A stretch of 64,000 bases of DNA from positions 739,136 through 803,135 of the forward strand of contig NMRA01000066.1 of assembly GCA_002633005.1 (NCBI GenBank). Direction: 5' to 3'. How positions within the stretch are numbered: the stretch's first letter is position 1; each line of letters starts with the position of its first letter. The DNA is from Phoronis australis (taxonomy: Eukaryota > Phoronida > Phoronidae). The position numbers were made by a program, and so were the translations under genes. The notes beneath the pieces are model-generated. The model searched no databases, was not told the origin of the DNA, and worked only from the letters and a program-made list of their open reading frames with translations. This document shows positions 36,801 through 49,008 of the stretch, piece by piece.

Positions 36801-39715
36801 CCTGGAAAGCCAACTTCGATCTCCCGCTGCTGAGGTAGCGCCGTGCATGGGTGGGATTTTTTTGCATTCGATTGTTGAGTCTAACTATGGAATATAGGAC
36901 TTGGGGTGAAGTGTTTGTTTATTTGAAACGCAGTAAGTTTAGAACTGTCACCATCGAAAACTTCTTCTGAACAAATTTAATCTATATTTTTGGAATATTT
37001 TGCGGTCTTAATTCCCCAAACATCGTCAAAAAGGATCATCTATAATACTATACTAAAAGCGTGTACCTCAGACAAATAAAAACAAATATATATTTTATCG
37101 CTAGGCCAATGGGAAATGCCACTTTCTTTACGGTCACTAAATTTTCTGCAGCTCCCCCAGTTTTTAACTGAATTGCATAAGAGTCATATCATTTGAAAGC
37201 CCACCTTCATGTAGTTAGTAAGATCCAAACTTTTCATTTACAACTGCAAAACAAACACTCAAAAACAAAACCAAATGTCACATTTTTCCGTAAAATATTG
37301 TAACATGATTTCAACACCGCAAAGTGTCTTGTTGAAAAGACTCTTAACATGCAATAAATTCATAGGTTGTCGGAAGTGGCTCCAAGACAGTAGCTGAAAA
37401 CATATTAGAGGCTAGAATATTGCCAGCATCCAGCCAGGACCACAGGTAGGCTCGTATAAATATTGGCCAATGAAATTATCGGGTTTGTTGACTCCGTCAA
37501 AACGCCACCTTTGTGCTACACCTAGACATCCGTTTGTAGGCATAAGTGACCGTGGCTTGATATGCACATTTATTGTATGCATACATTGGTACAGGAATGA
37601 GCCGGAAAGGTGTTAGTGAATCATTTGGTATTTTTGTTGTAATCGTGTAAGTGCCAAAAACACGAACGTGAATGGAATGCATCGGGGTATAGACTGTGAT
37701 TCTGGTTGCAGCAACCGCAATCCACAAAGGAATATTTTTCAATAGATGGAACAACAATAATACGGATTTTTTCAACATCAAGCAATCAGAATGTTTGATT
37801 GTTTTTTTCCAAGGAATCGGAATGCCCGAAATTCAGTTATGCTTTCGATCCTATCGAAAATTACAAAACTATACCTTTAAAGTATTTGCTCTAATTTCAG
37901 CATACATGTATATGTACATGTACGCCGAAATTAGAGCAAATGCATTTATTCTATATATTTGTTAAGCAATGCTTTATTTGTCCTGAAGTTGGGATATCTA
38001 TTAGAACCTATAACATGAGGTTCTTACCAGTGAACTGGAATAGGAATAGGACCCATCGCGAATTTCAACATGTATGTTGCTATTGTCGAATATAGCTGTC
38101 TCAACTTCAACTTTCAATTTGTTCCCGTATTCTGAAAAAGTGAGCAAGGCGACAAACGTGATAGATCAACTTTGCGAGCAAAATAAACGTATACAAGCAT
38201 TTGTCACAGATTTGACAACCCCTTCTGACGCCGCCTCGGGATACGCAAATTCTTAAAGTGTATTTTTGTTGAACCAGAAGACATTTTTGGATAAATACAA
38301 TGCTTATTGCTGCAACTGAAAGATTTGAGTAGATTCTAAACCAGGTTTTAGATTACTAACAGGTATACAATTCGACGAGAGCGTGGTTGCATGGAACCGT
38401 CACAAATATAGAAATTCAACTAAGTGTATTTCTGTGAATAATTAAAACTTTAGAACAAAATGGTGACCAGCCTCCCATCCAGTAACGCGAGGACCTCACT
38501 AAAAAGCAAGACTTCGCGAGATTACGTGAGATATTGACGTGTATTTTAAATGAGAACACGTGACTTTGACTAGATTTTAGCTAGGTCCTATCGTAGGTCC
38601 TAGCGTCTACTGAACGCACGCCAGGACACACGACAGGCGTGACTAACGTTTATTCGAGGTAGTTGACAGTTGTGGCAACACAGATCACAGACAACATATT
38701 CCAAACTCTGCTATTTCACTGTGATATTTCCAGAGGAGGCGCTACACTCTACCATTGTACTTCCGTTTAGTGAGCAGACGGCGCAAACGCCAGAATTGAG
38801 CCGTGTAATCACACTAGAGGCTGCAAGTGAAATGTGACGTTGCGGCTAATAGCGAATAGAGAAGATTTTTGGTTGTGGCTTTTGACCAAAAATCACCAAT
38901 GTTATTATGCATTGAGAATATTCAGAGTTGGCGGTCCAATTCCTTACTGTGAGGTAGCAGTGGAAATGTTTCATCTCTATATTCGTCTTTCGTGGAGATT
39001 CTACTGGTAATTGTGAAATAGCACGGTATAGAGTTTGTTTTAAGAAAAATCACAAACGAAGGTAAAAGCATCTCTTTATATTTAAACCATGGATAGAATG
39101 CAGTACCTGCGTACAGTTTTATGGCACACATATTGCTTGTAGATATACTGTAAGTATGTGCTCTTCCCATGTAGACGTGTACCGTCTCCCAGTCCGAAAC
39201 TTTTTCGCTGCTCGCCGTAACGACGCACTCTATGGAGGCATCGAGGTCGTCTGGAAAATAACCATTAAATGTAGGCGTTGTGCTGCACACGAACATGTGT
39301 TGGCGGCTGCTGGGAAGCCAAGGAGTAAATTAAGATGATACATAATTTTACCGTCAAACCTAAACAAACCACTAATGAATTAAATCGGTAAAAGTGTGTA
39401 TTTTCTTTAATATAAAGCTTGTAGAAAGCCTGACTCATAAGTGACAACGGTACTATGTAAAAAAACGCATTCAGGCGGTCACCAGGTGGGTGGCGAAGTC
39501 GGCTCCAGCCCACCAAGAATTGCTGAAGAACAATTTCACGAGTCTCTTCAAAATAGCTTGACCATTAAAAATATTTACGAATAGGGGAACCAACAGAAAT
39601 GAATGAAGCTTTGTTATCAAAAGTCAAAATGCGCTACGCATGCGCAATACTTACAGCTGGTTGCACGCACTGCAGTAGTCAGCGACATAATAACGGCGAA
39701 TGCAAGATTCTTCAT
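33856..39715 (-). CDS. Type I membrane protein with CUB-like ectodomain and cytoplasmic Cys cluster, copy A, 6 exons, 274 aa
   Basis: Exons: 39655-39715, 39107-39250, 38028-38131, 36210-36348, 35820-35987, 33856-34064. Phases run 1,1,0,1,1 and the sum, 825 nt, is 274 codons plus a stop; every junction is GT/AG. Residues 1-18 or so are a signal peptide (MKNLAFAVIMSLTTAVRA). Residues 21-149 form an ectodomain with four cysteines and a CUB-like pattern: a hydrophobic strand, then IRDGS, then alternating strands ending VDLKVTNY. Residues 157-177 are one membrane helix with a GxxxGxxxG glycine zipper, followed by CICCCCC (178-184) and AAAA. The tail is rich in Q, P and Y (YPQQQY, PLYNPQAAP) and ends EGTPAL. 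The architecture resembles Shisa or CYYR1-like proteins (signal, ectodomain, TM, Cys run, P/Y tail), but I see no clear orthology. Palmitoylation of the Cys run and adaptor binding by the tail are inferences. The 3' UTR is interrupted 18 bases after the stop by a transposon. Confidence 0.85.
34745..34852 (+). CDS. Conserved 35-codon ORF in intron 5 of copy A (opposite strand)
   Basis: ATG to TAA encodes MHAIFEFAILGSGTLELEDD and 15 more residues. The same ORF, of identical length, is intact at 49883-49990. This block is much more alike between the duplicons than nearby intron sequence. A GGTAAGG that could be a splice donor overlaps codons 31-32 in both copies, so it could instead be a plus-strand exon. 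ATATTTATAG lies about 55 bases upstream. Function unknown. Confidence 0.3.
   Translation: MHAIFEFAILGSGTLELEDDGLAALVAKGNGKEYQ
37884..37941. repeat. Hairpin in intron 3 of gene copy A
   Basis: ATTTGCTCTAATTTCAGC and its inverted copy GCCGAAATTAGAGCAAAT (17 of 18 paired) enclose a 22-bp loop made of ATACATGTA/TACATGTAC. It is not seen in copy B. Confidence 0.55.
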
Positions 39716-40429
39716 GGCGAATAACAGATGTGTTCTGGCGATGTCGTAAGTGCTGTTCAGTTGAGGTTGTTCTGAAAAATGTTTTAAATTTGGTTAATTA
39801 TTTACATGTGTATGTCTTAGAAATGATGACATCATCAGGACATCAAGAAGTACAACTAGAAGACGTGTATAAGAAAGTACATTTACACACAATGTGCAGA
39901 ACCAGGTTAACTTCACACTACATGTACATAAAAGTTATACGCCGTATGGCAACAACGACGTTGCATTATCAGGCGTCACGTTGTTTTTGTTGAGCACTGC
40001 ACCTGACGTTCACCCTAGACTTCTATTGTCAGTCGACAAGGTACAACAGTGTTATCGCACGACTCCTGTGCTTATCGTTTAACCTTTGGTCGGAAATCTC
40101 GGTTTTTAACCTATCCCAAACGAGCTGAAAAAATGACACTTTTCATAGATGGTTCGACTTAAATCCCCCAAGTGTACATTGAAATCACGATGTGTTCAGC
40201 ATTCCCAAGGTCAAGCGGTTAAGCAGAAAGTTCTGCAAAAGTGTACTTAATACGAATCTACAGCGACTCCGCAACATGACCGACGTTTTTATCTCGTTCA
40301 CTGAAGGATATCTAGCACATTGCCACTTTGTCAAAGCTGGGAAACCGCTCCGTAGACACACGACACTCGGGAGAGAGGATAGTGTGATCACGTGATTTGA
40401 TGGTAATGCTTGTTGATACATATCTCAGT

Positions 40430-41008
40430 CACTCTTGTAGTGAAGTCTTTAAGCGTCATACTATCTAAATGAGTGTCAAAATCCACCCCCAAAAATCTAA
40501 AAGAATTTTTTGTCCAAGACAGACTTTCTTTTGTAGGAATCACGTCATCACTACCATTTTTACTTCCAAATCACACGGCTTTTGTTTTATCCACATGCAC
40601 TTGGAGACCGGAGACAAACGAATTTAGTATATTCAATGTGGTAGTCAATGACAAATTCTACCCATCCAAAGTAATTGATGTGTCGTCTGTATATTGCGAA
40701 AATGAATATTCCTCATTTCCTGCAACTACACCTGCGATATTTCTATTATTCTTGATTAAATACGCCTAAAGTCTCCGAGCAGAATATGAATGCAGGGAGC
40801 CAGGAGGTCACCTTATCTGCAGTTACGTGAAATATTGAACCAGGAAGATGGGTGGCCATTTACGAAAATATTACTATAAAAGACTTTTACCCACCTTCTG
40901 GTCGACCAACCAAATTGAGGACAGCTAATTTTTTGTATATAATTTTCAATACAATGAACCAAATGCTTTATCAAAATCGAGCAGTAAGAGCAATTCTGGT
41001 TTGTTGCC
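40430..41008 (-). pseudogene. L1-like LINE reverse transcriptase fragment, several breaks
   Basis: Reading minus with frame changes: LLLLDFDKAF (palm motif A), FVNGHPSSWFNISR, then QYTDDTSITLDG with the catalytic YxDD at 40682-40693, then VSGLQVHVDKTKAV and FGSK, ending FRFLGVDFD. This order is the L1/Tx1-type RT palm and thumb. Stops and shifts interrupt it repeatedly. The matching position in unit B (between about 59220 and 60430) has no such sequence, so it entered unit A after duplication or was lost from B. Confidence 0.75.
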
Positions 41009-43370
41009 TTGTTACCACTGAAAAAGCCAGTCAATTCTCTAACATTTCACAAAAACTTCCCAAAACTGATTCCATGGTACCGAGGAAGCTAGTGAACGAC
41101 AATAGGCTATACAAAAATGAAACACGTTCGTGCAAGTAAGCAATTTGTTGAAATTAACATCATTTTATTTTTGCCGTAATGTTCAAATTTAAGGATTATG
41201 ACGGAAACTTAATTTTAACTTTGTTACTACGTCATCCAAAACCTGCCATAACATGGTGTTTTGCGTTTGCAGGGATGCGACCATGGTCGTCTTGTGGTAA
41301 TAATGCTCAGAGAATGTGTACTTCGCTCGCTATGAGAAAGTACAATCTCTTAAGTAGTCGCCATTTTGATTTGCGAAACACATTTTATGTTTTTTATTAC
41401 CTCTAAAATCTTAGTGAGCACGAGTAACGCGAAATAGGAAACCATCTCAAAGATTGCATTACAGAAACATCGCACATTGCAATACCATGTGATGATACTT
41501 GAATTTATCATAGTTTGGTTTGTTCAGACGTTGTTAAAAATTCTTACCCTGGTTTGCCCTGTTTCCTCCTCGTCGTTTGCCAATCAGTTGTCCAGTCCAG
41601 TCAATAGGGATTGACGTACCGGACGTGCGTTTTGTAGAGGTGATAATCTCGCGAAACAGCGAGAACACGCAAGACTCCGCGAGATCTCAGTGTGTATTTC
41701 AAGTAAACCACGTGATGACACCGGCTTTCTTCGTGAGACTTTTTCGTCTGCGGAACTCTAACCAGAATCACTACCTTTCGCATTGGGTCACGCAGCACCA
41801 ATGTTTAAACTCGTAATCAGGAATTGTGTACTTAAGGTTATCTCCAACCTTATTTAGTGGCCTACATTCTAACTGGTATATAAATATCTAGTCTTTATCA
41901 GCATGTATTTTTTGAAAAAATAGATCGGGGAATATAAAAATACGTCATTATTATTATTTCATTAACCTCTTTTAAGTCAAAACTCCATGTTTAAGAAAGG
42001 TACATTCATAGCAAAATAACCCCTCGGTCGATTTTAATGAAACCTTTTGAAATGAAAACTTCACCAGTTACCTCGACAACGCTGTTAGGAATTTTCTATT
42101 AGCCTTTTCGTTTGATTTCGATGACAAATCAACTAGAAAAGCGAATGGTATTTTTGTAAAAAATTGATATCGTATTCGTCTTTGTTACATTAAGCAAAAA
42201 CTAGGCCTTTATATCAAAATCCTAAAAGAGGTTTTGAGATTGATGAATAATTTGGAAAGTTTCAGCGAAATCCTCCTAGACGTTTTTAAGAACTCGCGTT
42301 CCAAAGTTCAAAGTTAGTCGATTTTCCGAAGCCGAGAAAAAAACGATTAAGTGGGAAGACGTGAATATTTCAAGGCCAAGTCAAGAACGTCTGTTAATTA
42401 TTCGGTGAAAACTCGTTTGTGGTCTTTATAACCTATACACCTCTTATCCGCGTTCATGTCATCTGAACTTGTAGTGCGTAATTAAGCTAATGATCACGAA
42501 AACTTTTCATTCAAATCAAGTCGATTTTGTCACTGGCAGAGCCAGCGTATGAATTAGGTAAAGCTGGTGCATTCTGGTCAGCTTTAATGTAGGTCAATGG
42601 TTCATTGTTAGACATGATACCAAGGGCTGGGAGACTGATGTGGAAACCAAGTACGAAATGGTTTGATAACTCGTGTCGGTGGTTAAAGCACGTCGTGGCA
42701 AGAGATCGAAATAGCGAAATGGCAAATTACCTGAATTAAGGAATTTGGATGAGGATTTATTTATTTCCACATCTTGCTGTGTTCCTGAACACTAAGACAC
42801 AGAGGCGTGAGGCAATTCTTAACATTCGTTCTCAACGCTCGTATGCATGCAGACTCACAAACCTCTCAGGATCAAAGCTACCTTATGTCTTTATTTTTCC
42901 CGGCATATTCTGTCATATGTACATGTCGTTGAAGCAATATTATGGTTACTCGGTCAATAAAAGGACTGAGGGTACATGTATATACGGAGCTGCCCTGTGC
43001 CTGGCGATTTGAGTGACAGACCCCTTACTTTTGACCACGCGGATAAGTAGTACATGTAAATGAATGTCCACGCAGTTCCAAGGTGATTCTGTCAAATCCA
43101 ATTTTCTCACTACACGATACGTGTCTCGTATTTGAAGTTCCCCGAAAATGAGGATAAAGTATTTTGCTAGACATATGTGAAATGTGTCAATTTATGAGAA
43201 TAAGGTTTGAGGTATCCTGTAGCAGTTTCTAAACAATGACTATTTTTCAAAACCATAACCTACAGTGCCAGTATCTTGCATGTGAATTGATCCATATTGC
43301 AAGGGGTTGTTAGGAGGCCACTATTTTTGCTGAACGTGTCGTTTTATTGAAACTCAGTATTTCACTATAA
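41009..43370. other. Upstream flank of gene copy A, shared with unit B
   Basis: 41050-41400 matches 60460-60910 and 41580-41800 matches 61020-61270. No gene found. The remainder, 41830-43370, is unmatched and unassigned. Confidence 0.5.
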
Positions 43371-44243
43371 TGAATTCTACACATTTAGAAGTTTTGTTCA
43401 AATCCTTTATACTTCCACACATCGATTATTGTGATATTACATGTCAGTTTGCCAATACGGTGCACTCCAATATTTGGAGAAGTTACTGTATCAAGCTGCC
43501 TTACTCATAACCGGAGCATACAGGGAATTCAATAGTGTTATAGTTTTGAATAGTCTCAAGTGGCCCAAACTGTCTACTCGACGCAATCTTCACATGACCA
43601 CATTTACTTTCAAAGTAATGAACAATGTCAACAACGTCTCTGTCAAAAAATATTTAATCTATACACTAGACAAGGCCATCGTAGTGATTTGAGATCCTCC
43701 AACCCACTGCAATTCCTCCGTCATTCAGTCAGGCATTCAGGAGGTCTACAGTTATGATGTGCATCAACAACTGGAATTCTCTTCCAGTCTCTGTTAAGGA
43801 AAGCAACTCTTTTACGAGTATAAAAAATAATTTTAGAACTATTTTTCATAATTTTGGTAACTCCACAACCTTGACTCAATTCTCCCTTCCCTGCGATAAC
43901 GAAATAGCATTGTACAGATCAAGGTGTGGTCTTTTCCTCAACTCCCGACAAGTTTAGGCATAACTTTAGTAATGTCTCTCCAAACTGTAAATGTGGTGAC
44001 CATCCATCTTATCCTCATATTTTCTTCAAATGTCCCTTCATCGAATACCTGAAAGACTCACTCTTTCGTGCACTCAATGAAAACCAATCAATTGTTAACG
44101 CTTTCAATTCTTGTAATACTATCCCTACTAGAGTTACATTATTATTGAATGGTAGTCCTAACCTTGACCTCGTTTTCAATGAATTTCTCCTATGCAACGT
44201 TAGTAAATTTTTATGTACCGTTTATCAATATTGTTGCGTCTGA
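43371..44243 (+). pseudogene. LINE 3' coding end (jockey/CR1-like C-terminus), frameshifted
   Basis: Four overlapping frames give the typical order: HLEVLFKSFILPHIDYCDI, then LEKLLYQAALLITGAYREF, then LRSSNPLQFLRHSVRHSG, then INNWNSLPVSVKESNSF, then PNCKCGDHPSYPHIFFKCPF, a C-x-C...H...C motif often found at the end of LINE ORF2. At least three frame changes kill it. The 3' end is probably near 44470, where sequence shared with unit B resumes. Confidence 0.7.
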
Positions 44244-44734
44244 TTTCCATACATGAATCTGTACATATTTTTGTTTTTTATATATTCGTAATAGCATATC
44301 TAAGTATTGGAATACTAATATTAGATACTACTTAAATGTATATACCTCTATGTATGTTAGTTTTATTTATAAATTGTATACAACCCAGATATAATGCTTC
44401 GCGATTTCTGGGTTTGTCATTCTTTCATTGTATGTTCTGTGTATTCAATAGATATATATCACTTTAAAAAAACTACAATATAAATTGGTTTCCTGGACGA
44501 CGAGGGGGATGATGACAACACCAGTTTGCTCTTTTTCCGTTTTCATATTAAGGGAACCCGTTGATCTATAACTACCTTTTTCAACTCACTGGGAGGTTAA
44601 TGATGGATTCCAATGATTCTCATTTTCTGTTTTTGTTAAATCTTACGAGGAACCGTTTATTCTAAGGTCAAAGTCACCTCTTGGAGGTTCACCAGTCACA
44701 AATCAGGTTCTGTCAACTTTTCACGAAGTAAGGT

Positions 44735-44884
44735 CAGTGGCAGACTTAGGGTGGCCAAAGGGGCCATGCCCCCTTTCCTAAAATTCTTCCAGATTGCATT
44801 TGGCAGTTTGGGGGTGACGAACAAAATCCTGGCTAATACCTTGTCCTGCCCACCCCATCACTCAAAATCCTGGATCTGCCCCTG
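44735..44884. mobile_element. hAT-like MITE, 150 bp
   Basis: The left end CAGTGGCAGACTTAGG and the right end (read inward) CAGGGGCAGATCCAGG are imperfect terminal inverted repeats of the CAGKGGCGGATCYAGG type typical of hAT-derived MITEs. No coding capacity. Confidence 0.6.
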
Positions 44885-46139
44885 GAATTACATCAAATTT
44901 CGAGCAAAATACTTCATGTTCATGTAGACAGCAGCAGTATCAAAAACGCGATTCCAACAACCATTAAAGTAATATTTTATCAAAAACTAGTAACATTGAC
45001 CGTCGTTTGAGAATGGAAGTTTGAAGATCTTGAAGACAACTATTTGTGAATAAAAATTAAAAGTATCAATATTTTTCCTAAGAAAACTTGTAAGAACCGA
45101 GTAGTTTTTGAAGATCATTAATGAAAAGGCAGCGATTGTCGAAAAAGAATGGGGTTGTAGGAAAATCGCGCATGTCGATTAGACTGTCATGTATTTTTGA
45201 TGACCGTGTAGAGTGCACAAGACTAACGGATTAAGATGCTCAAATCACGTGTACTGGCAAACGTAAACAAAGATTTCTATGATTTTGGAGTGCAAGTGCA
45301 ATTCATAAATTGTTACAGGTTATCACTGGAATGGACCAAAACTCGTGTTAAAATGAATAAATTCTGAAAAATCTTCCGATGCCCCGTTTCTCGCGCTCGT
45401 GCAGTGTTCGCCAGGTATCTGCACGCCTTAGAGCTCCACCTAAATCTCTATGCAGTTTCATGTCGACAACCATCTTACAATTTTACATGCACAATAAATA
45501 AAAACCATCACACTCAAAACGACAAATTTCGACCACATAACACAAATCCTGAAACAAGATAATGGTATCTTACCCTCGTCTACCTGTCATAGACTTGGGT
45601 AAATTAATACGTTAAAATTATTGTTAATTGGGAAGAACGACCAACATATTAACGACTAAGAAGGCCGCCGTCAAGCTACATGACTCACTTGAGATTAATC
45701 CATTCATTTTTCAGAAAAAGCAAGTGACACCAATAGTCTGCTGCGAGATCTGTCTGCCTTCAAGATTAATGGACATTTGTAAATGGTGATAGCACAGATA
45801 TAAAATGAGTTTAAAAATGTTGCGCGTTTCTTTGAAAAGTTCTTGTTAACCTGCTGTGTATCATGTTACTGTGTCAATAATAACAGCTTTCTTCGTAGAC
45901 GTTTGTGCTTAACGGGACCTTTGAATTCCTGTGTGCACCCTGACAAGGGGATCGATTGAAAAACGTGATATAACTTGCATATCGCACCACGCTTTCAGAC
46001 ATTATCTTTTTAACGGGTACGTGAGGCAAACTTGGACCAGAATATGACAGGCAACAACGGTTTAAGCACTCACAATCATTTCAATATGTCATACATGGGT
46101 GCATCTTATAGTCATGTGTTAATTATACCCGAAACAACT
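44885..46139. other. Right part of unit A and spacer
   Basis: 45120-45540 matches about 63500-63790. The rest shows no feature. Confidence 0.4.
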
Positions 46140-47640
46140 AATTTTTCAAGCAAAATAAGAAATGTCATCAGATGAGAAATTTATTTACAGACTGCAAAAG
46201 AATGGAAAGATGAAAGTTGTTACAGCGAAGCACAGTATGCTTTGCCTGTTGCGCAGGGTTTATTTCCGAGTCTGATAAAATTCACCTGACCCCACCTCGG
46301 GAGACCCCGGGTTCGCTTTTTAGACGGGGCTTGCCATTTTTTTCTAACCGTCAAATGAAACAGTAATGCTGGGATTGTTCTTGAACAGCTCGACCCCCAA
46401 ACCCCACAACCCACATCCCCTCGAATCACAACCCCAACAATCCCCTCGACCCACGTCCTGAGCCAAGAATTTGTAATCATACTGCATGTACTTCGCTGAA
46501 TGACTTTCCCATGAGACTTACATGTGAAAATAATCTGGCTCAAGTCTGATGGTTTAAAACAGAAAGTGGCTCAAGAACATGCTCGGAAATAGCGAACTGT
46601 GAGCGTGCAGTTGTTGCCACGGAAATAGTTCCACGAGGGGCTACCAATAGTCCTGAGATTACGTTAACGTGAATGGACGTATTTTCACATTTCTGTTATT
46701 TTCTTTCTGTTGTATACTCGTTTACAATATACTTCATGTAACATGGAGATACTTATTTAGTTAAGAGTTTGTCTTTTAAATTGTATTTACTAAAGTGAGA
46801 AAAAATACCGTGTAACATATTCGTCGGCTTCTTGTACTCTCCCAAAACAGCTTGAATCTGCCATTCAATGAAGAGCAGACGAGCCGATCAGACTTTGCTT
46901 GGAATGGCATTTGTAACGTTGGAATCGACTCTACTTGATTGCGAAAAACATGGAAAAGCCAACCGAGCTCCCGGATCGTATCGTTTGTCCTGCAAATCCG
47001 CGCTTGTTCTATGTTCAGATCGGATCGAGCTTGTGTAGACTGGATCGGAGGGGTGGCAAGTCGAGGCTGTCGACGGCCGAGAGTATCGTCGGGTGTGGGG
47101 GTCAACGGGGTTTTAGAACAATCCTGCTGCACTTTAGAATTTTCATTCAATTTCTGCTCAGTGATTTCAATTATACACTGTTCTTGTTTTGGATTACCTT
47201 AATGTGATACGAATGTAGTAGCACGCTGTCAGATGTGCTATAAATCAAAACAGTGTTCTGCTCCATTGGTACTGTGAGCAATGGACATCAGATTACATCA
47301 ATGATGTTCACGAGGTTGTATCTTAAATAAAATTCCTTCTTTTTGACAACCGAATAGATTGGCAGTAGAAAGGTCATTCCTGTGATAAGGTACATAAGCG
47401 AGTTCGCCTGTTTATGATATTGGCGTTTCTATGAGAAGGTTCCTTGGTTCACCAACCACACCTGATGAATTTTAAGGATTCTGGTTAAGGCTGTGAAATC
47501 TTGTTTTCATGTTCACTTGATTTAAAAACACGAATGGCTACTTGCCTATTAAGCAAAAAAGAACCAGGTGCCAAAGTTGTTCACCAGACCCCAATTCAAT
47601 TAGAAGCTAGATGCGAAACAAAAAGGCATGTATATTTACC
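46140..47640. repeat. Linker between duplicons, matching 5.9-6.6 kb, with a 0.76 kb insertion
   Basis: The outer parts (46140-46370 and 47140-47610) match 5930-6600. The interior at about 46380-47140 has no counterpart there. It begins with a C-rich stretch and includes a 124-codon ATG-started minus ORF (46776-47150), with ORFs of similar length open on the plus strand. I see no domain in that ORF and no splice context that would prove it coding. Confidence 0.5.
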
Positions 47641-49008
47641 CTCGGTTGTAGATTTGTGAGTGTATAAACTAGGGATTAGAAGACCTGTCACGTGATTATG
47701 CTTGGCAGACTTAGCGACATGTATTATCATGAGAAACGCACGTAATCTTAGTTTGAGAAAACGAAACAAGAAATACGAGAGCTGGCAGAATCAGTGTAAG
47801 TTAGAATCCCATCAAATGTCCCCTGACGCAGACGAAATTTATATTAATATAAAATATTGTGATAACATTACAATCGAGGTATCTGAAAGAGTAATTTGCC
47901 TTAGTAGTTCACCCAAGGAGGACCGAGTTGGATTCGTAATAAATCGTGATTTTCAACACTGCCACAGATTATCTTCAACAGCGCCACGTATTACAAAAAT
48001 TGCAATGTTTGCCCCGATTTATTGCAATGGTCCTTGTTTTAAAACTCAAATAAACTGAACAGTAATTAATCCATCTAAGGCGCAAGATTCAAAATGAATA
48101 GAAGTGCAGTTTAAAGGTATGAATTCAGATCTTGACCATTAAGGAACCAGAAAATTTACATTTTAATTTAAGATTAACAGTCGACAGCATAAAGGTTTTT
48201 TGATATGTCACGAACGAATTCCAACTGAGAATTGTTCAGCAGTACGCAAACCGTGCGCACGTTCAACTCGCATTACATCCATGTAAGAACAAGGCGTTTG
48301 TGTGATTTAAGCTCAAAAGCACTATTTAATTCCATTTCAAAACAACAATCGTGAAAAAGTCACAGCAAACAATCGTACACTTTGGTTCAAAACGAGTCGT
48401 GCAGGACCTTAGGTTTCCTCAAAAATAGTACGAAGTCGTTAAACCTTTGTTTTCCAATCAATATCCACATGCAAAGACACCTGTTGGACGCGTCACGTGA
48501 CCTAATGTATTAGTCTGAAAATATTTCTGACGTGTCCGGGACGCGAATGCTTGGAGTCGTTCTGAACTACCAATAGGGATTATCGGTGATGCGGCCAACA
48601 GCTGGCGGGAAAATCAGGCTTGACGTGTTTGCGATCCATATCTCCACGGTGGCTTAAAATCCACTTATTCATATACAATCCATATACACTTCGGATTATC
48701 AATAAGACATATAACATGTACACATTACAAATTTATCACGGATTTTTATTTTTGACCGTTTTTACAGAGGTTTAAGTAGAATGACTTCTGTGGTCAGATT
48801 GTATACCTTCACCTAACTGAAACTTAAATGATAGCTTCAATTAGAAACAGTCATGTTTGATGAAAGTGCCCAGCTCACTTTTGATCACGAGGACATTTCA
48901 TGAATGTAGAGTTTTTAAGAGTATTTGTTTTTCTGTCGCATTGTTAAACATTCACTACAGTTACTCCCCTCTTCCTCCGGTCTGGAATGAATTGAACAAG
49001 TAGTTTAA

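Larger units (their letters stand above)
30960..45560. repeat. Tandem segmental duplication, unit A
   Basis: This segment contains gene copy A and aligns in the same order and orientation with unit B. Matching anchors include 30970/47720, 31200/47920, 31865/48530, 34740/49880, 35420/50330, 38700/55230, 40040/58290, 41100/60500, 41640/61110, 44480/63130 and 45180/63540. Offsets vary from about 15.1 to 19.5 kb because transposons entered one copy or the other. Intron similarity is patchy, so the duplication is not recent. Exact edges cannot be fixed by eye. Confidence 0.8.

Noticed and set aside
46776-47150. 124-codon ATG-started minus ORF
   Set aside because: ORFs on the plus strand are open over the same bases, there is no domain, and it lies in an insertion within a repeat; kept only as a note in the linker entry.
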